Of a stretch of 64,000 bases of DNA, positions 46,384-57,925 are shown piece after piece. Numbering within the stretch: the first letter of the stretch is position 1; each line of letters opens with the position of its first letter. Source of the stretch: Climacium dendroides (Eukaryota > Streptophyta > Bryopsida > Hypnales > Climaciaceae); assembly GCA_950106755.1 (NCBI GenBank), contig OX467082.1, positions 5,518,001 to 5,582,000 of the forward strand, read 5' to 3'. Under the pieces are notes generated by a model that was not told where the DNA came from, ran no database searches, and saw only the letters and a program-made list of their open reading frames with translations. The position numbers and the translations under genes were made by a program.

Positions 46384-47917
46384 AGGTTAGAGGACGTGGC
46401 CCCTTATGACCAAGATAGTCACTAAATTTACTTTGATTATTAAACCAATAGATGCATTCTTTGTTTGTACATTAAAGAATGAAGTCATCCATTTACCACT
46501 TTTCAGCCTCAATGTTTTTCAAGGATTAATTATTCATTTTTCATCCATAATTTGTTGATGTTGATGTTGTGGTGGATGGGTGATGATGTTCTTGGGGTCA
46601 CATATATCAAACAACAAACACGAACAAGACAATAAAAAAACCCACATTCAAATAAATAAAGATAGAAGACTTTCACAACAAACTCGTGGGAAATACTATA
46701 CACCAACGTGAGCATATTCCACATCTCTCATGGATGCACAACACCGTTCACAATATCTAGCAAAAGTGTAGATTCTCCAAGCCAACATCTAAAAAAAGGT
46801 TCCTATTCCGGGTATCAATATCTAGGAAACATTCGAGATTCCGTACATGTTGTAGGAGCATGGTCGAAAAGCAGCAACCACAAGCAGCCTTTGTTGACGC
46901 CATCCCCACCAAACGAACGGCGTCCAACGGCGACAGAAAGCGACTGTCGAAAGTGACGGCTCACAATCAACCGCCGTCGTGTGCCGTAACTGGGAGACTG
47001 GGAGACTGGGAGCCAGGAAGCGTCACGGCGATAGACGGTACGCAGTAAGTCGATAGGCTCGTGGGGTCACCGTTTAGCGCCCGTAGGCTACGGTAGTCTC
47101 GCGGCGTCCCCTTGGCTGTTGTTTTTCAGAGGTTGCACGGATTGCAAGGAATCGACTCTGGATTCTTGAGGATGATTCGGAGCTGCCTCGAGATTTTGCA
47201 TCTCAGCATTGCACTCATCTCTCTGGAATTTGTTTAGGATTGTAATTTGTGCCGGGGTTTGAAGCGTGGATAGCGTGGGCGGGTGCCTGAGAAAACGGAC
47301 AAATGGTCCGGAAGTGATAGGAGGTGTGGCGGAATTGAAAATTTGCCAAGTGAAGAAGGTAGAGACTGGAGCGATGACGGTGACGAGGAGTCAGATTTTC
47401 AGAGGGATGTGACGGAGTTTTGGTGGCTGGGAGGATTTTGATGCTTTTTTGAAAAAGTAAGGGTTGATGAATTGGTGAAGCGTTGGCGTGGAAATCAGGA
47501 GGCAGGTTCGAGGAATTTCTGATGAAGAAGTTGTGACTGAATTGAGCGTCGCGACGGGCGTGTAGCTGCCTGACGAAAATAATATATAAATTTGTTGAAT
47601 TCAAGGTTTGTCATTCAATTTCAATTGCTTGTACCTTAGACGGGACGAAGGAGGCTAGGTTCAAGTATGCGATTTTTCTTAAAATTCGTAATATTTGATG
47701 CTTTTTTGAAGAGCAGATTGTCAATATTTGTTAAATTATGTAGTGTCTTGGTGTAATAATATTAAAAATATTATTTGTTCGTATGGCAGATGGCGGTGTG
47801 ATTGGAGATGGTCATGGAGGGAGTGGAAAGGGAGAGGTCAACGAAGTTCTGTCCTGGAGAGTTGAAGAGTGTCTGTGCTCGTCATTGTAACTGTTCTCCG
47901 CACAGGAGAATTTGAAG
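46384..47917 (+). other. Flank, promoter and leader region of the AT74-like gene
   Basis: After AT-rich DNA (to about 46800) the sequence turns G+C-rich, probably the promoter and 5' leader of the gene at 47918. A small tandem repeat (GACTGGGAGACTGGGAGACTG) lies at about 46987-47012. An ATG at 47783 opens a 35-codon frame ending at 47890, which would be an upstream ORF if transcribed. No coding exon was recognised before 47918. Confidence 0.45.
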
Positions 47918-50900
47918 ATGGCATTAGGGCAGGTGATGCTGCCAGCCTTAGCTGGCGACGGGATATCAGCCCTAATGATTTCCAGGTGTGGAGAGCAGTG
48001 CTCCGGAGTTATGGCAACAACCGAATTGAGGAACACATCGGTGCGGCATTCTGTGAATGGATGCTTTCTTCACAATTTTAGAGTTATGGAGAGGTCGACC
48101 AGTTCGTTTTCTTTGAGGGCTCGAGCATCTGGTCAATTGCCGTACAATCCTCTGCAGTATGAGTCTTACTCGGTTCCTTCGCAAAATTGGCGTAGTAAGG
48201 GTGTGAAGAGATTAATTCAGGGATACAAGGAACAGGAGGCCATGCAGAGGGGCGGGCCTGTGGAGTTTTCAGAGTCGACGATTGCTTCCCTATTCTCTGA
48301 GCATGCTGGTACGTGCTCAACACAAAAGTGATTTATCTCCACTCAAACGGTTGCATCTCTTCCTACATGTGATTCGAAGTTCTACTAACAATACGATCCA
48401 TCTTTTTTCGGCTCGCTGTCGAGGCCATAGAGAATCAAGTGTTAGCATCAGAGTTGTGGAGTAGCAAAGTTCAATGGAGACTGTACTGTAGAACAGTTGT
48501 ATAATCGAGTATGCTCGCAGTGCTATGTGTATATGGACTATGGATTCAGTTCATGTGAATCAACGATTTTATTTGTGTTCTTCTCCATACGACCATTCAC
48601 GTATCCACACCTTCTTGATGGAACAAAAACTATATCAGCGAATTATATTTAGACGGCTTACGGCTTGAGACATCTGGCCTATTAAGCAGGCTTTGTTTGT
48701 TTGCCAATCAATTTGTGTTTATTACTTTACTTTGTACCGCATTCAATTTCTCTAAATTTCATGAACGGATGGATTTATATGGTATTGGGGAATTTGTTTG
48801 TGAGCTTCTTTATCATTTGCTATCCATAGTGTTTGTAGGTTGTTACTTGTTGTATTTGCAATTTTTACTATTTCTATGTACTAGTTTGCTGTTAGAACTC
48901 CCAGAGAGATTTGTTGTTGAGGTTTACCCTTTGGGTTACGCGAAAGCCAGTCACTTCATATCTAATTTCACCATTCTCATGTGCAGCTGATGAATTGATG
49001 TTTTGGTACAGGAATGCCGCCGCGGCCCCGGAGAATTATACTTGTGCGACATGGTGAAAGTTTAGGGAATGTCGATGATAGTGCTTACACACGAATCCCT
49101 GATTCGAAAATCTGTCTGACGGAGAAAGGTTGGTATCAAGCAGTGAAGTGCGGACAGGATATACGTAAACTGATCGAGTGTGACCAAAGTGTCGACTGGA
49201 AAGCTTACTTTTATGTTTCACCGTACAAGCGCACGCTGCAGACTTTGCGTGGAATTGGGATGGCCTTTGAGCGCGATCGCATTGCAGGGGTTAGGGAAGA
49301 GCCTCGATTGCGCGAGCAGGACTTTGGTGGGTGTCATCGGTTGTCGCTCTTTGTCCCTTATCTATTTATCATCGCATCCATTATGGCTGCGACCTGTTTC
49401 TGTCTCTATTGAAATTTCCGAAATGCTCTTGCAATGCGTTGACCAATAAGTAATGTCGTTGTGTAGGAAACTTCCAGGACAGGGAGCGAATGAGGGTGGA
49501 GAAAGCCATTCGGCTTCGCTATGGTCGTTTTTTCTATCGTTTTCCGAACGGTGAATCGGCTGCAGATGTTTATGATCGCATTACAGGCACCGCCCATAAA
49601 CCTCATAAACCTGTAGCAGTATGACGTGCTGTACGATTTATTTTTCTTGAAAACCTGATAGTGGTTCTGCAATATGTTCAGTGTCTAGTTTAGTGAGCCT
49701 GGCACGTACATTGGTTCGCTTTTACCCAGTGTAGGACATCTTAGGAGTGTTACATCTGTTATTTGTCTATTCTTTTATGAGATTTTGATGGTAAATCTGG
49801 AAGTTGGGTTTAATCCAACTTGAGACTAGTTGCACATCGTCATTGATTAAATTTTTGTTCGTGCATTCATAGTTTGGTATATACCATTGCAAACCAATGT
49901 GACTATTCTTTTGATTTTCATTTTTGAGGAAAAGAAAAGCAAGGAATATCCTCAATCTGGGAGTTCTTTGTTTATCAAAACGATCTCAATTGGATGTCTA
50001 ATGTTCTGGTGTAATGTTTTTGTTGGTGTAATATGCAGGTTTTAGAGAAACATTGAGAGCAGATATTGATGTCGGTCGCTTTCAGCGACCGGAGTCTCAC
50101 TCCAAGAACATGAATCTGGTTCTTGTGTCTCATGGTCTTACTCTTCGAGTGTTTTTGATGCGATGGTACAAGTGGACCGTGCAGCAATTCGAGGGCCTCT
50201 ACAATTTTGGGAATACAGAGATGCTAGTTATGGAGCTTGGACCTGGAGGCAGGTGAGATTTTTTGTATAAAGGTGGCTGTTAAACTCTTTTAGTTGCCTG
50301 ATGGGTTCTTAGTCTCAGGAATACCACGACCGGTATATCTTGTGACCCTCTGCTTGGCGATTCGACAAATGCAGATAAAATTGTAGCTTGTGCATCAATC
50401 TAAAATGCTTGTATAGGAATGTCTTGGATAACTGCTCTAACACACCTAAACTGTAGAAAATGTGGATGGTTCTTCTTGCATCTAGTGAAAGAAAAGTCAA
50501 TAGTCTTTTCCGCATGTAGATGATTGGCGACTGTGTTTTTACTGGTAGATTGATGAATATAAAATTTCTGAATTCAGGTACAGTTTGACAATGCATCACT
50601 CACCAGATGAGCTCAGAGCTTTCGGCATGACTGATGACATGATCGAGGATCAGGAATGGTATGCTCTTTCAGTCACATTATGGCAAGAGTAACCTACTGT
50701 TAGCATATACATTTTCAATATCTGGACTGCTTGAGAGATATTTCTTTTCTCAAAATTCTCTCTATCGGAGAGAGCCGTCCTAGTTTTGATCCATTATTCT
50801 GCAATCCAAGCCTTCATTGAACATTGCCTTTTCTTTCAACTGTGGTACAGGCAGAAGATTGCCCGGCCAGGGGAGCTAAACAACAACTGGGACACTGTTG

Positions 50901-51031
50901 AGCCGTCATTTTTCCATCACTTCGATGCTGCTGCAAAAGGCCTCGATTTGGGAGCTATGCCAGACGATATTGTCCGTTACCCACCAGTTAATGGTTCCGC
51001 TCATTCAAATGGTCTTCATTATTTTGAGTAA
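47918..51031 (+). CDS. AT74-like histidine phosphatase (phosphoglycerate-mutase superfamily), six exons, 433 aa
   Basis: Exons are 47918-48308, 49012-49326, 49467-49586, 50039-50252, 50578-50658 and 50851-51031 (1302 nt, phases closing). The start is uncertain: ATG 47918 gives a long basic leader that could be a transit peptide, while ATG 48086 would give 377 aa. The catalytic RHG motif is ILVRHGESLGN, and the second histidine lies in LVLVSHGLTLRVFLMRW. Other family stretches are SPYKRTLQTLRGI, REEPRLREQDFGNFQ, RFFYRFPNGESAADVYDRITGF and QFEGLYNFGN. These match plant AT74/AT74H (At3g05170 type) closely. The natural substrate of this family is not settled. Intron 3 needs a GC donor (ACAG|GCACCG). 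The C-terminal extension after EWQKIARPGELNNNW is weakly conserved. Confidence 0.92.
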
Positions 51032-51954
51032 GTAGTAGAAGATTTTGTCAAGGCCATTGTAGTTTTCCCAGGAAGAGGATAGAAGTATAGAATTATTCAG
51101 TGCATTTTGGGAAGTGTAAACTTGCACCATACCCTTTTAAAATGGAGGGCAAATGATGCTGAGACTTCAACCGATGCCTGCAAGCATGCTTCTTGATTAG
51201 TATTTCAATCAACGAGGCTACAAGATATTCACGAAGGGACTACTGCAGGTGAAGTAAGCCCAGTATCCAAAGAATCCAAGAGCACCATTCGATATCATTT
51301 TAGTTGTATATTACTGGGGATATTGGATATTGTAGTATAGCAAAATTGAGATCACGGGGTCCATGTGTACATGGCAGCGTACATTCAACATGATTTTGGG
51401 GCGTCGAACGTCTCATGAGGATGTAAAAGCGGCCTGCCATAACATTTATTCAGGTTGATTCTGCGGATTGACATGAGTGCGTGACTAAACTTAGGTCACT
51501 TGAACCAGTCTGTTCAGCTTGCTCTTTCTCTAAGGAACGTTCACTTGAATCACGCGTCGGAGTCCTCTGGCTCGAGATACTGTAACACCGAACAATATTC
51601 ATGTTCTGGTGAGAAGGGGGCTCTGACGTTACATGGTGAGGAAGGCTCTTTGCATTGCCCTTCTTCCAAGACTTCCTTGACGCAAGTTCGACAAGGCAGC
51701 CGGGGTGATGAACACTGTATGGAAGAGCTGGGTGCTAAAACCTCTGCAATCCCTGAGTCTGCCCAAGCAATATTCGAAGTGACTCGTACTTGGATGCCTA
51801 ACTATCAGCTCACAAGCTTCACTTCTGAAAAATCTTTACTACGCAGGCACACGGGAGACAATTGCTGCGAACGTGGAGTTTGCATCCGGGTCCTATCAGA
51901 ATCAGAGTTCGGTGGACAGCCGTTGGTCATAATCTCCATCTCTTCTATTAAGAC
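51032..51954. other. 3' flank of the AT74-like gene
   Basis: Probably 3' UTR and flank. A plus-strand frame is open from 51500 into the repeat that follows, but it has no recognisable domain and runs through non-coding repeat sequence, so it is not called as a gene. Confidence 0.4.
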
Positions 51955-52300
51955 AGGATGTTTGTTTTGTTTTGTTTGTCACGTTGAGATTTCGCAAACC
52001 GTGCGTCCCCCGGTCGCCCGGTCGCGTGCACCGGCTTGGTTTAGTGGTGTTCCGAAGTTGTGCATTTTTGAGTTATTTTTCTTCTCAAAAATTAAAAAAA
52101 TTATTTTACTTATATTTTGGCCACAATGTTGGCACCATTGGAAAGCTCTTGGTGAGGAGGGGTGCACGAGCTTTGTTTTGTGGTGTTTGGACGTATAGTG
52201 TGAAAGTTATGCATTTTTTTAGTTGTGTTTGGTTCAAAAAATATTAGAAAATTAGATTTACTTTTGTTTTGACTGTGGCAACGGCACAGGGTACACAGTC
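51955..52300 (+). repeat. T/G-headed dispersed repeat, best-preserved copy
   Basis: The head TTTGTTTTGTTTTGTTTGTC is followed by AACCGTGCGTCCCCCGGTC, ACCATTGGAAAGCTCTTGG, GAGGAGGGGTGCACGAGC, TTTGTTTTGTGGTGTTTGG, and the tail TTTGACTGTGGCAACGGCACAGGG. The same series appears at 8765-8945, 38345-38600 (inverted) and, degenerate, through 2.7-5.8 kb. Confidence 0.75.
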
Positions 52301-52499
52301 TGCTTGAACGTTTGGTTCATATTCGCCTGTAATTTCTGGGTAAAGTCTCAAAAATCTGATCGTATTTTCTGAGGAGGCAGAGCCAGTCGTTTAAAAGTCA
52401 CCGGTATCAATGAAGAACGATAAACGCGGAACTTAAATACCGAAGCAGAGCACTTCACTAATTTAGGCACGTACTTTTCATGAGGCTCATCCTGCTGAT

Positions 52500-52735
52500 G
52501 GGCCAGGGAGAACTGACCCCCTCATTGCCCCGGCCAGGGCTAATTGTGAAAAAAAGCCAATTTTTTGCCATGATTTTTTATATTTCTACACCGCACCCAG
52601 ATAATTTGGGGCCGCTGATTGCAAATCTGAATTCAGAATTTGCAAAAAAAATTCATCTGATTGCAAATAAAAAATTCCACAGCCTTTTCCCCATGGGAAA
52701 AACGGGGCAATGAGGGGGTCAGTTCACCCTGGCCC
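52500..52735. mobile_element. Miniature inverted-repeat element, 236 bp, 32-bp ends
   Basis: The ends 52500-52531 (GGGCCAGGGAGAACTGACCC...) and 52704-52735 (...GGGTCAGTTCACCCTGGCCC) are inverted copies over 32 bp with one mismatch. The inside is AT-rich and non-coding. No certain target duplication was found. A relic of the same end lies at 8420-8447. Confidence 0.82.
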
Positions 52736-53658
52736 TGCTCTTGCTGACGGAGTCAGCTGCGATTGCTTTGTGGTGAACGCGCTGATAACGTGTCAGGAAG
52801 AATTTCCCGGATACTGTACTCACTCAGTTCATGAACAGAGCCACGAGACTACAGTAACCCACTAACCCATCTGACCCACTGATCCGCTATCCATCAACGC
52901 AGCAATTCGTGACGAAAATGTTGACCTTATATGGTAAGGCGCAGCGTCGTGGAACCTTCATTCAGTCGGTAACCCGACTAACTTTGGAAAGCGGAAGTGT
53001 GGAACATTCAATCGTCGTTGATGCAGACTTGCAGACTGTCTGCTCGGGAACGATAGCCGCGTGATTCATCATTTCGTTCGCTTCAGATGCTCATTTGCCC
53101 ATTCCGGCGGACATCTCTGTTCTTTAAAGCATGGGCCCATTGAAACTTGGGTATATCCTCATCTCAGGAAGCCATCAAGGGTTGACATAACTTGACGTGT
53201 ATAGTTTGCGCATCTTGGGACGCGGTAGGCAAGGACATCGGAACTAATGTGCTATTCGAGAATTTCTGAGCACGAGAGTCGCCTGTTAGTTTAGTTGGCA
53301 TGATAATCCGCACTACGGTGGTCGTGGTTTGGGGAGGCCGCATCCAGCTTTGAATACTCGCAGATCCATTGCTTGGGGTTGAGCGCTCTTCTGGAGGGGC
53401 TGAGAAGACTTAGCGCATCAGTTGAGGTATGACTTCTCTGAGCTTTGGTCGACTGTCGGTGGTGGTGGTGGTGGGAAATCGGGCATGTCTGTTCGTAAGT
53501 TTGTGAGAGCGCATGTTATTGTGAGGAATGAGTTCGACACAAACAATTGCCCGACTTCCGATTGATCTGTAGAAGAGTTTGCTCTGTTATTTGGCAACTT
53601 GTCGGTACCGACGAACGGCTATGGCAGTTAGTAGTATCGTGTTTTGCTGCAAGTATAT
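52736..53658. other. Intergenic DNA
   Basis: No gene was recognised. A (GGT)n run lies at about 53459-53474. A stretch near 53287-53355 looks faintly like a tRNA A-box region but has no matching B box. Confidence 0.4.
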
Positions 53659-53750
53659 CGAAATTTGACGCTCTCTCAGCTTGTTTTGGATTTTCTTTTT
53701 TATAAAGAAGAAGAACCATCCAAAACGAGCTGAGAGAGTGTCGAATTTCG
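53659..53750 (+). ncRNA. Hairpin resembling a miRNA precursor (candidate)
   Basis: The left arm CGAAATTTGACGCTCTCTCA and the right arm (read back) CGAAATTCGACACTCTCTCA pair over about 33 bases, with only G-U-type differences, through to GTTTTGGAT. The inner TTCTTTTTT/AAAGAAGAA continues the stem to a tiny loop. The 92-nt size and near-perfect stem fit a plant miRNA or young inverted-repeat locus. It was not matched to any known miRNA. It lies about 420 bp upstream of the membrane-protein gene. Confidence 0.4.
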
Positions 53751-54142
53751 GCAATCCTAATGTTGCGCCGTGTAGTTCGTCGGCATGTTTCTACCACTGG
53801 CTCGATTCTTGGTGCTCTCTGGTTCGTAAAACTATTGCGAAGCTTGGGAACCCAAAATTCGACACTCTCCATGAGCTTTGCCATGAGCTTTCTTCACCGC
53901 TGCAAGAAACTCAAGCCAGACTGCAAGAGCTTGAAATTCTTCAATTACCGGGCGCATAGAAGTTATTAGGCAATCCGGAAATTGGCATTGATCTCGTCTG
54001 GGATTTATAAATCAAAAGTAGATGATGTCTCTCGATGGGTGACTGGGATTAACGCTTTGGCTTGTCTTGCAGATACTGGCAGAGTCTCCGCAGGAGCTTC
54101 CATGTACTTCGTTCTGAGCACCAACCATCATTGACGAACTCG

Positions 54143-54152
54143 AAACCCTAAA
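54143..54152 (+). promoter_or_regulatory. Telo-box-like motif before the membrane-protein start
   Basis: AAACCCTAAA lies 16 bp upstream of the ATG at 54169, probably in the leader or at the promoter edge. It matches the plant telo-box consensus; function here is inferred. Confidence 0.4.
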
Positions 54153-54168
54153 TCTGAAGTCAACGAGC

Positions 54169-55760
54169 ATGGGTGCTAGTAGGCAGAGGATTGCAGCTCC
54201 GGTGCTGATACTAGTCCTCTTTTTGGTTATTTTCCAGGCATGTTCAGCTGACAGGAACCTGTCAATTACCTCACTGGAATTACCTGGCATCATAGGAGTC
54301 TGGAACCCCAACTTATACCCGGCTACCCAGTTTCGAAATAATTCTGTGTTGGGTTATTTTGAGGTCTGGCCAGAGGATTTGCCAGCCATTAAGTTTAAAT
54401 ATTTCTGTGAAGACCCTGGTAATGCGAATTTGTCACTCAGCAATTTCTCCTACAGCAGAACGGAGGGGCGGTTGGATCCCCGGCCTTACTATGATTTGGG
54501 TGCAGTGGAGCTCTATCAGCCGTACTGGAAGCACTGGCTGTTCTGGAAAGTCGACACGAAGGTGTTAACTTATCCCATCAATTGCGAGTACAACGACTTA
54601 CACGTCCTCTACGCTTACAGGTACTAGTTGCGAAGCGTAGAGAACGTTTCGTCATTACTTTCTTGATTCTATTTTGTGTTGCCGCATAAAGCAAGTAACT
54701 CTAGTTTTTTTAACTGGAGACTTGTTCTTTTTCTGGCTATGTTTGTGGAATCAAGTCAACCTGACTAGTATGTATTAGCGCCATGTCCATAGGTAAAAAA
54801 AATGCACCCCCAATAAAATTCTGTAGCCTAGAGTAACGTGTTTTAGGAGGATATACTAAGTAGAATGAAGAGTAGTTCTTGCTTGCTTGTGACCGGGTAC
54901 CGTATGGACACTGACGTTCAAATGATTTGCAATACAGATTCTGGAAATTGACGGTGAGAAACGGGGTTTCTGCGGCTGGAGTGATGCAAGGCAGCATCCA
55001 ATTTATTGTTGCAGTGGTAGTGACCCTGAGGTGGGGTTGGACGTTCGTTGGAGTTGATAACAAGAGACGTGTGTTGTACGTGAAAACCTGGTTCTGGAAC
55101 TTACATTGGGGAGATTTCATTTCCGAAGTGATCCATCTCTTCCTGTTAGTATTGGTGGGCTACTCCCTGATGGAAGCCATTGGCCATAGCAACCTTCACA
55201 GTTGGCGCCCCATGGTCATGTACAACACAGGAGTGATCTACTCGTATCTGTCGTTGTTTGCGGTTCTGTCGTCTGTCTTCCGGCAGATTGCCTACGCCTG
55301 GATGGAACCGGAAAAGCTTGCAAAGTTTGAGAGGATGAGAAGGCATGGCAACCTCAAAACAGAAGGTGAAATTTGGTACTCCTTGCAGAACATCTCGGAC
55401 GACTGGCGGTGGCAGCGGGTGTTTGGCCAACTCGGGGTGTTTATCCTCATGGGCACGTACTTATCTTTTGTGGATGACTTAAGTGGGGGAATGGACCAGA
55501 TGGCTGGATTGGTGTTGGCAGCCGCGGTTGTGGCGTGCATATGGTCCTACGGCGTTACTGCTGTGGTTTTGTTTCGGTCCATTTTGCACATCCTGGCGCA
55601 AATCTTCCCCGCCTTTGCCAAGTTTGCCACCGGAAGAGTGTCACCTGTTGCTGGCGCAGAATCGGAGGAGCAAATGGAACAACCACGGTCACTGGAATGT
55701 ATGTCATGTGGATCTCGTCGGTCAAGTTTCAGGAATCGAAATGCGAAATTTGAAGTATGA
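54169..55760 (+). CDS. Unrecognised multi-pass membrane protein with signal peptide, two exons, 424 aa
   Basis: Exons are 54169-54620 and 54938-55760 (1275 nt, phases closing). Residues 1-27 (MGASRQRIAAPVLILVLFLV...) form a signal peptide. A non-membrane domain of about 130 residues follows, with two cysteines (FCEDPG and INCEYND) and several N-glycosylation sites (NLS, NNS, NFS). The second exon has at least five hydrophobic segments: MQGSIQFIVAVVVTL, ISEVIHLFLLVLVGYSL, MYNTGVIYSYLSLFAVLSSV, VFGQLGVFILMGTYLSFV, and a long LVLAAAVVACIWSYGVTAVVLF stretch. It ends in a Ser/Arg-rich tail with a CMSCG pair. I do not recognise the family; an extracytoplasmic sensor-like domain joined to a membrane core is inference from layout only. 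Codon use and composition match the neighbouring genes. Confidence 0.85.
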
Positions 55761-57000
55761 TTACTGGTAATTCTTGAGGTCAATCCGCCACGAATTTTTA
55801 TCGTCCAAGCTAGGAAATTACTCAAAGCATCGGTGTGCTATGAGTGCAGGCCAAGGATCTGCAGCAACCCGCAGACGGTCGAGTTTTTAGAGATCACTTC
55901 CGAAGTGTTTGACCAACTGTTCAGTATTGCTCTCTCAATGTATAATCTTCCGCCTCGAGTGTGCAATGTTAGTGACGTGGTGAACGAATTTTAGGCATGG
56001 AAGTCCTTTTGCAGGACTCTAGATGGTGTTTGAGGGTTCAGACTTTTTTCTCAAACTGTTGTAATGTAAGCATTTGTAATCAAGTTTGAATCAATTCTGG
56101 AAATCTCATCAAATTGTTTGAATTGAAAAGAAATTGGAGTGGATTGTAATTGGCACTCTCTGCCAATGTCCTTTTTCAAAATATTGTTGCAGGTCTTTAG
56201 GTTTAGGTTTCACATGCTATCATCGCGTACTGTGTAGTAACGGCCACCAGTCCTGAAATTCAGTGCTGGAGGTTATAAATTTGTAATAATCTTGTGATTT
56301 TATGGGCTGCCAATTATCATACGAATCCCAGAAAATGCAGCCCAGCAGCAGCAATCCCATCTGAGGATGCTTCTCAGAAGTGTTCCAATTGTCACATTCT
56401 TTCAAATGCCGAATGGACACGTGGCCATAACCCACCAGTCGAAGGAAAACAAAAAGCGAAAGCTAAAGGCATTGGATCACTCAGAATCATTACCGACCAA
56501 CCAAATGCCGAATCTGCACACCATGTTTTAACCCCTAAATGCCCGAGGCACCAAATTTTGGCGTCAAAAATACTTTGAAGGCAAATAAAACCGAACCAAG
56601 TTGTTATTCTTAGTAGTTTTTATTTTTGAAAATTTATTTTTGAAGTCTAGTTTTAGCATCAAAAATTCGATTTTGAAAATGATTGATCATGATTTTTCTA
56701 TTCAAGATTTTGTGCAAGGGAGTCCGCTATAATCTTGACTTTCCAGAGTATATTAATTTGGTGTTGCAAAGCTCTATATGATAATGAGCATTACGGGTAT
56801 CTACGTTGTAACATTAACTCCTAACTATCCAAATTATAAATAGAAAATCCTCTTTAAAGCTACTAAATAAATCAACAATAGTAACTTTCAAAATATACAT
56901 CGATTTCTCAAAAATGTAAGGTATCATTTTTTCTTATTGACAAAATAGCATGTTACTTTCTATAGATCTTTTTATGATGGAATGAATATTATTGGACATG
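55761..57000. other. 3' flank and intergenic DNA
   Basis: 3' region of the membrane-protein gene, then a repeat copy at 56524-56760. No further gene was recognised. Confidence 0.45.
56524..56760 (+). repeat. Dispersed repeat, copy 2 of 2, with TTAA end
   Basis: It starts at TTAACCCCTAAATGCCCGAGG and continues with the same blocks as 17735-17955 (ACTTTGAAGG, TTTTTGAAGTCTAG, ATTCGATTTTGAAAATG, TCAAGATTTTGTGCAAGGG). The CCCCTAAA start after TTAA ties it to the 0.94-kb element family. Confidence 0.65.
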
Positions 57001-57320
57001 GGTGGTGTAAGGAAGATATACTCTAGTTACTTGTTGTAGACTTGAAAAGACATTTCAAACGTAAGACCTGTCTCCTCCAAATCAAGGTGGTGTAAAAGAA
57101 GACATACTCTGGTTACTTGTTGTAGACTTGAAAAGACATTCAAGTTGGCTTGAAGGAAGACGTACTTTAGTTACTTGGTGTAGACTTAAAAAGACTCTCC
57201 AAGTGTAGGACTTGTGTCTTCCAAATTCAATCAAGCCAACATAAGGGAAGATGTATTGTGGTTACTTGTTGTAAACTTAAAAAGACCTTCCAATCATAGG
57301 ACCTATCTCCTCCAAATCAA
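56999..57320 (+). repeat. Imperfect tandem repeat, about four units of 58-91 bp
   Basis: GAAGATATACTCTAGTTACT and TTGTTGTAGACTTGAAAAGAC recur with starts near 57012, 57098, 57156 and 57247. Three of the units also end with CTTCCAAAT/CTCCAAATC-type blocks. It is non-coding. Confidence 0.7.
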
Positions 57321-57800
57321 ACCCATACACATCAGTCCTTGAAGGTCATACAACTCCATCCTATTTTGTTTGTCAAGAAAGCTTTTTTTGAAAAAATGTG
57401 TTCAAGAACCCCATCCCCCACCCCCTTAAAAAAATTTAGTTTGCCATGAAAGTATCGGAAGTGATTTACTTCAAGTCCAATACATAACACTTTTAATACT
57501 TACAGGTTAGAAAAATATCAAAAGTTTAATATAAGATCAATACATATTTCCCAATTTTTTTTTAATCTTTAGAATAGTATAGTTCAATGAATGCCAGAAA
57601 TATAAATATTTGTCAAGATTCTGTTTTCCTTCCAACAATTTGTTTTGAAGATTTAAAATTTCCAACATTTAATTTCAAACTTATTTTCTGCTGACCCTAC
57701 ATTCTGGACTGTGGATGTCCATCAAAACTTATGAGCCTTCAAAGAAAAAGGTTTACCGTGCCAATCAAGCATATTAGTTCCCCCGCTAGGTAAACCAGAG

Positions 57801-57843
57801 GGTGATTAGTAAGTGATTAGTAATGATTAGTACGTGATTAGTG
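57801..57843. repeat. GTGATTAGTAA tandem repeat
   Basis: Four imperfect units of 10-11 bp (GTGATTAGTAA, GTGATTAGTA, ATGATTAGTAC, GTGATTAGTGA). Confidence 0.7.
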
Positions 57844-57925
57844 AGAGTAAGCTTACTTAGTAGATAGATGATCAGAAGGCTGTTGGAGAGAAACGTGACT
57901 CACAATTGTGTGCCGGCGCGCCTGT

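Noticed and set aside
47215..47604. A 129-codon minus-strand open frame
   Set aside because: Lies in the probable leader/promoter of the AT74-like gene, with no domain or splice context.
51500..52198. A 232-codon plus-strand open frame after the AT74-like gene
   Set aside because: No domain, and its last third runs through a dispersed non-coding repeat; probably 3' flank.
53287..53355. tRNA-like stretch (TTAGTTTAGTTGGCATGATAATCCG)
   Set aside because: No matching T-loop/B box or acceptor pairing could be found.
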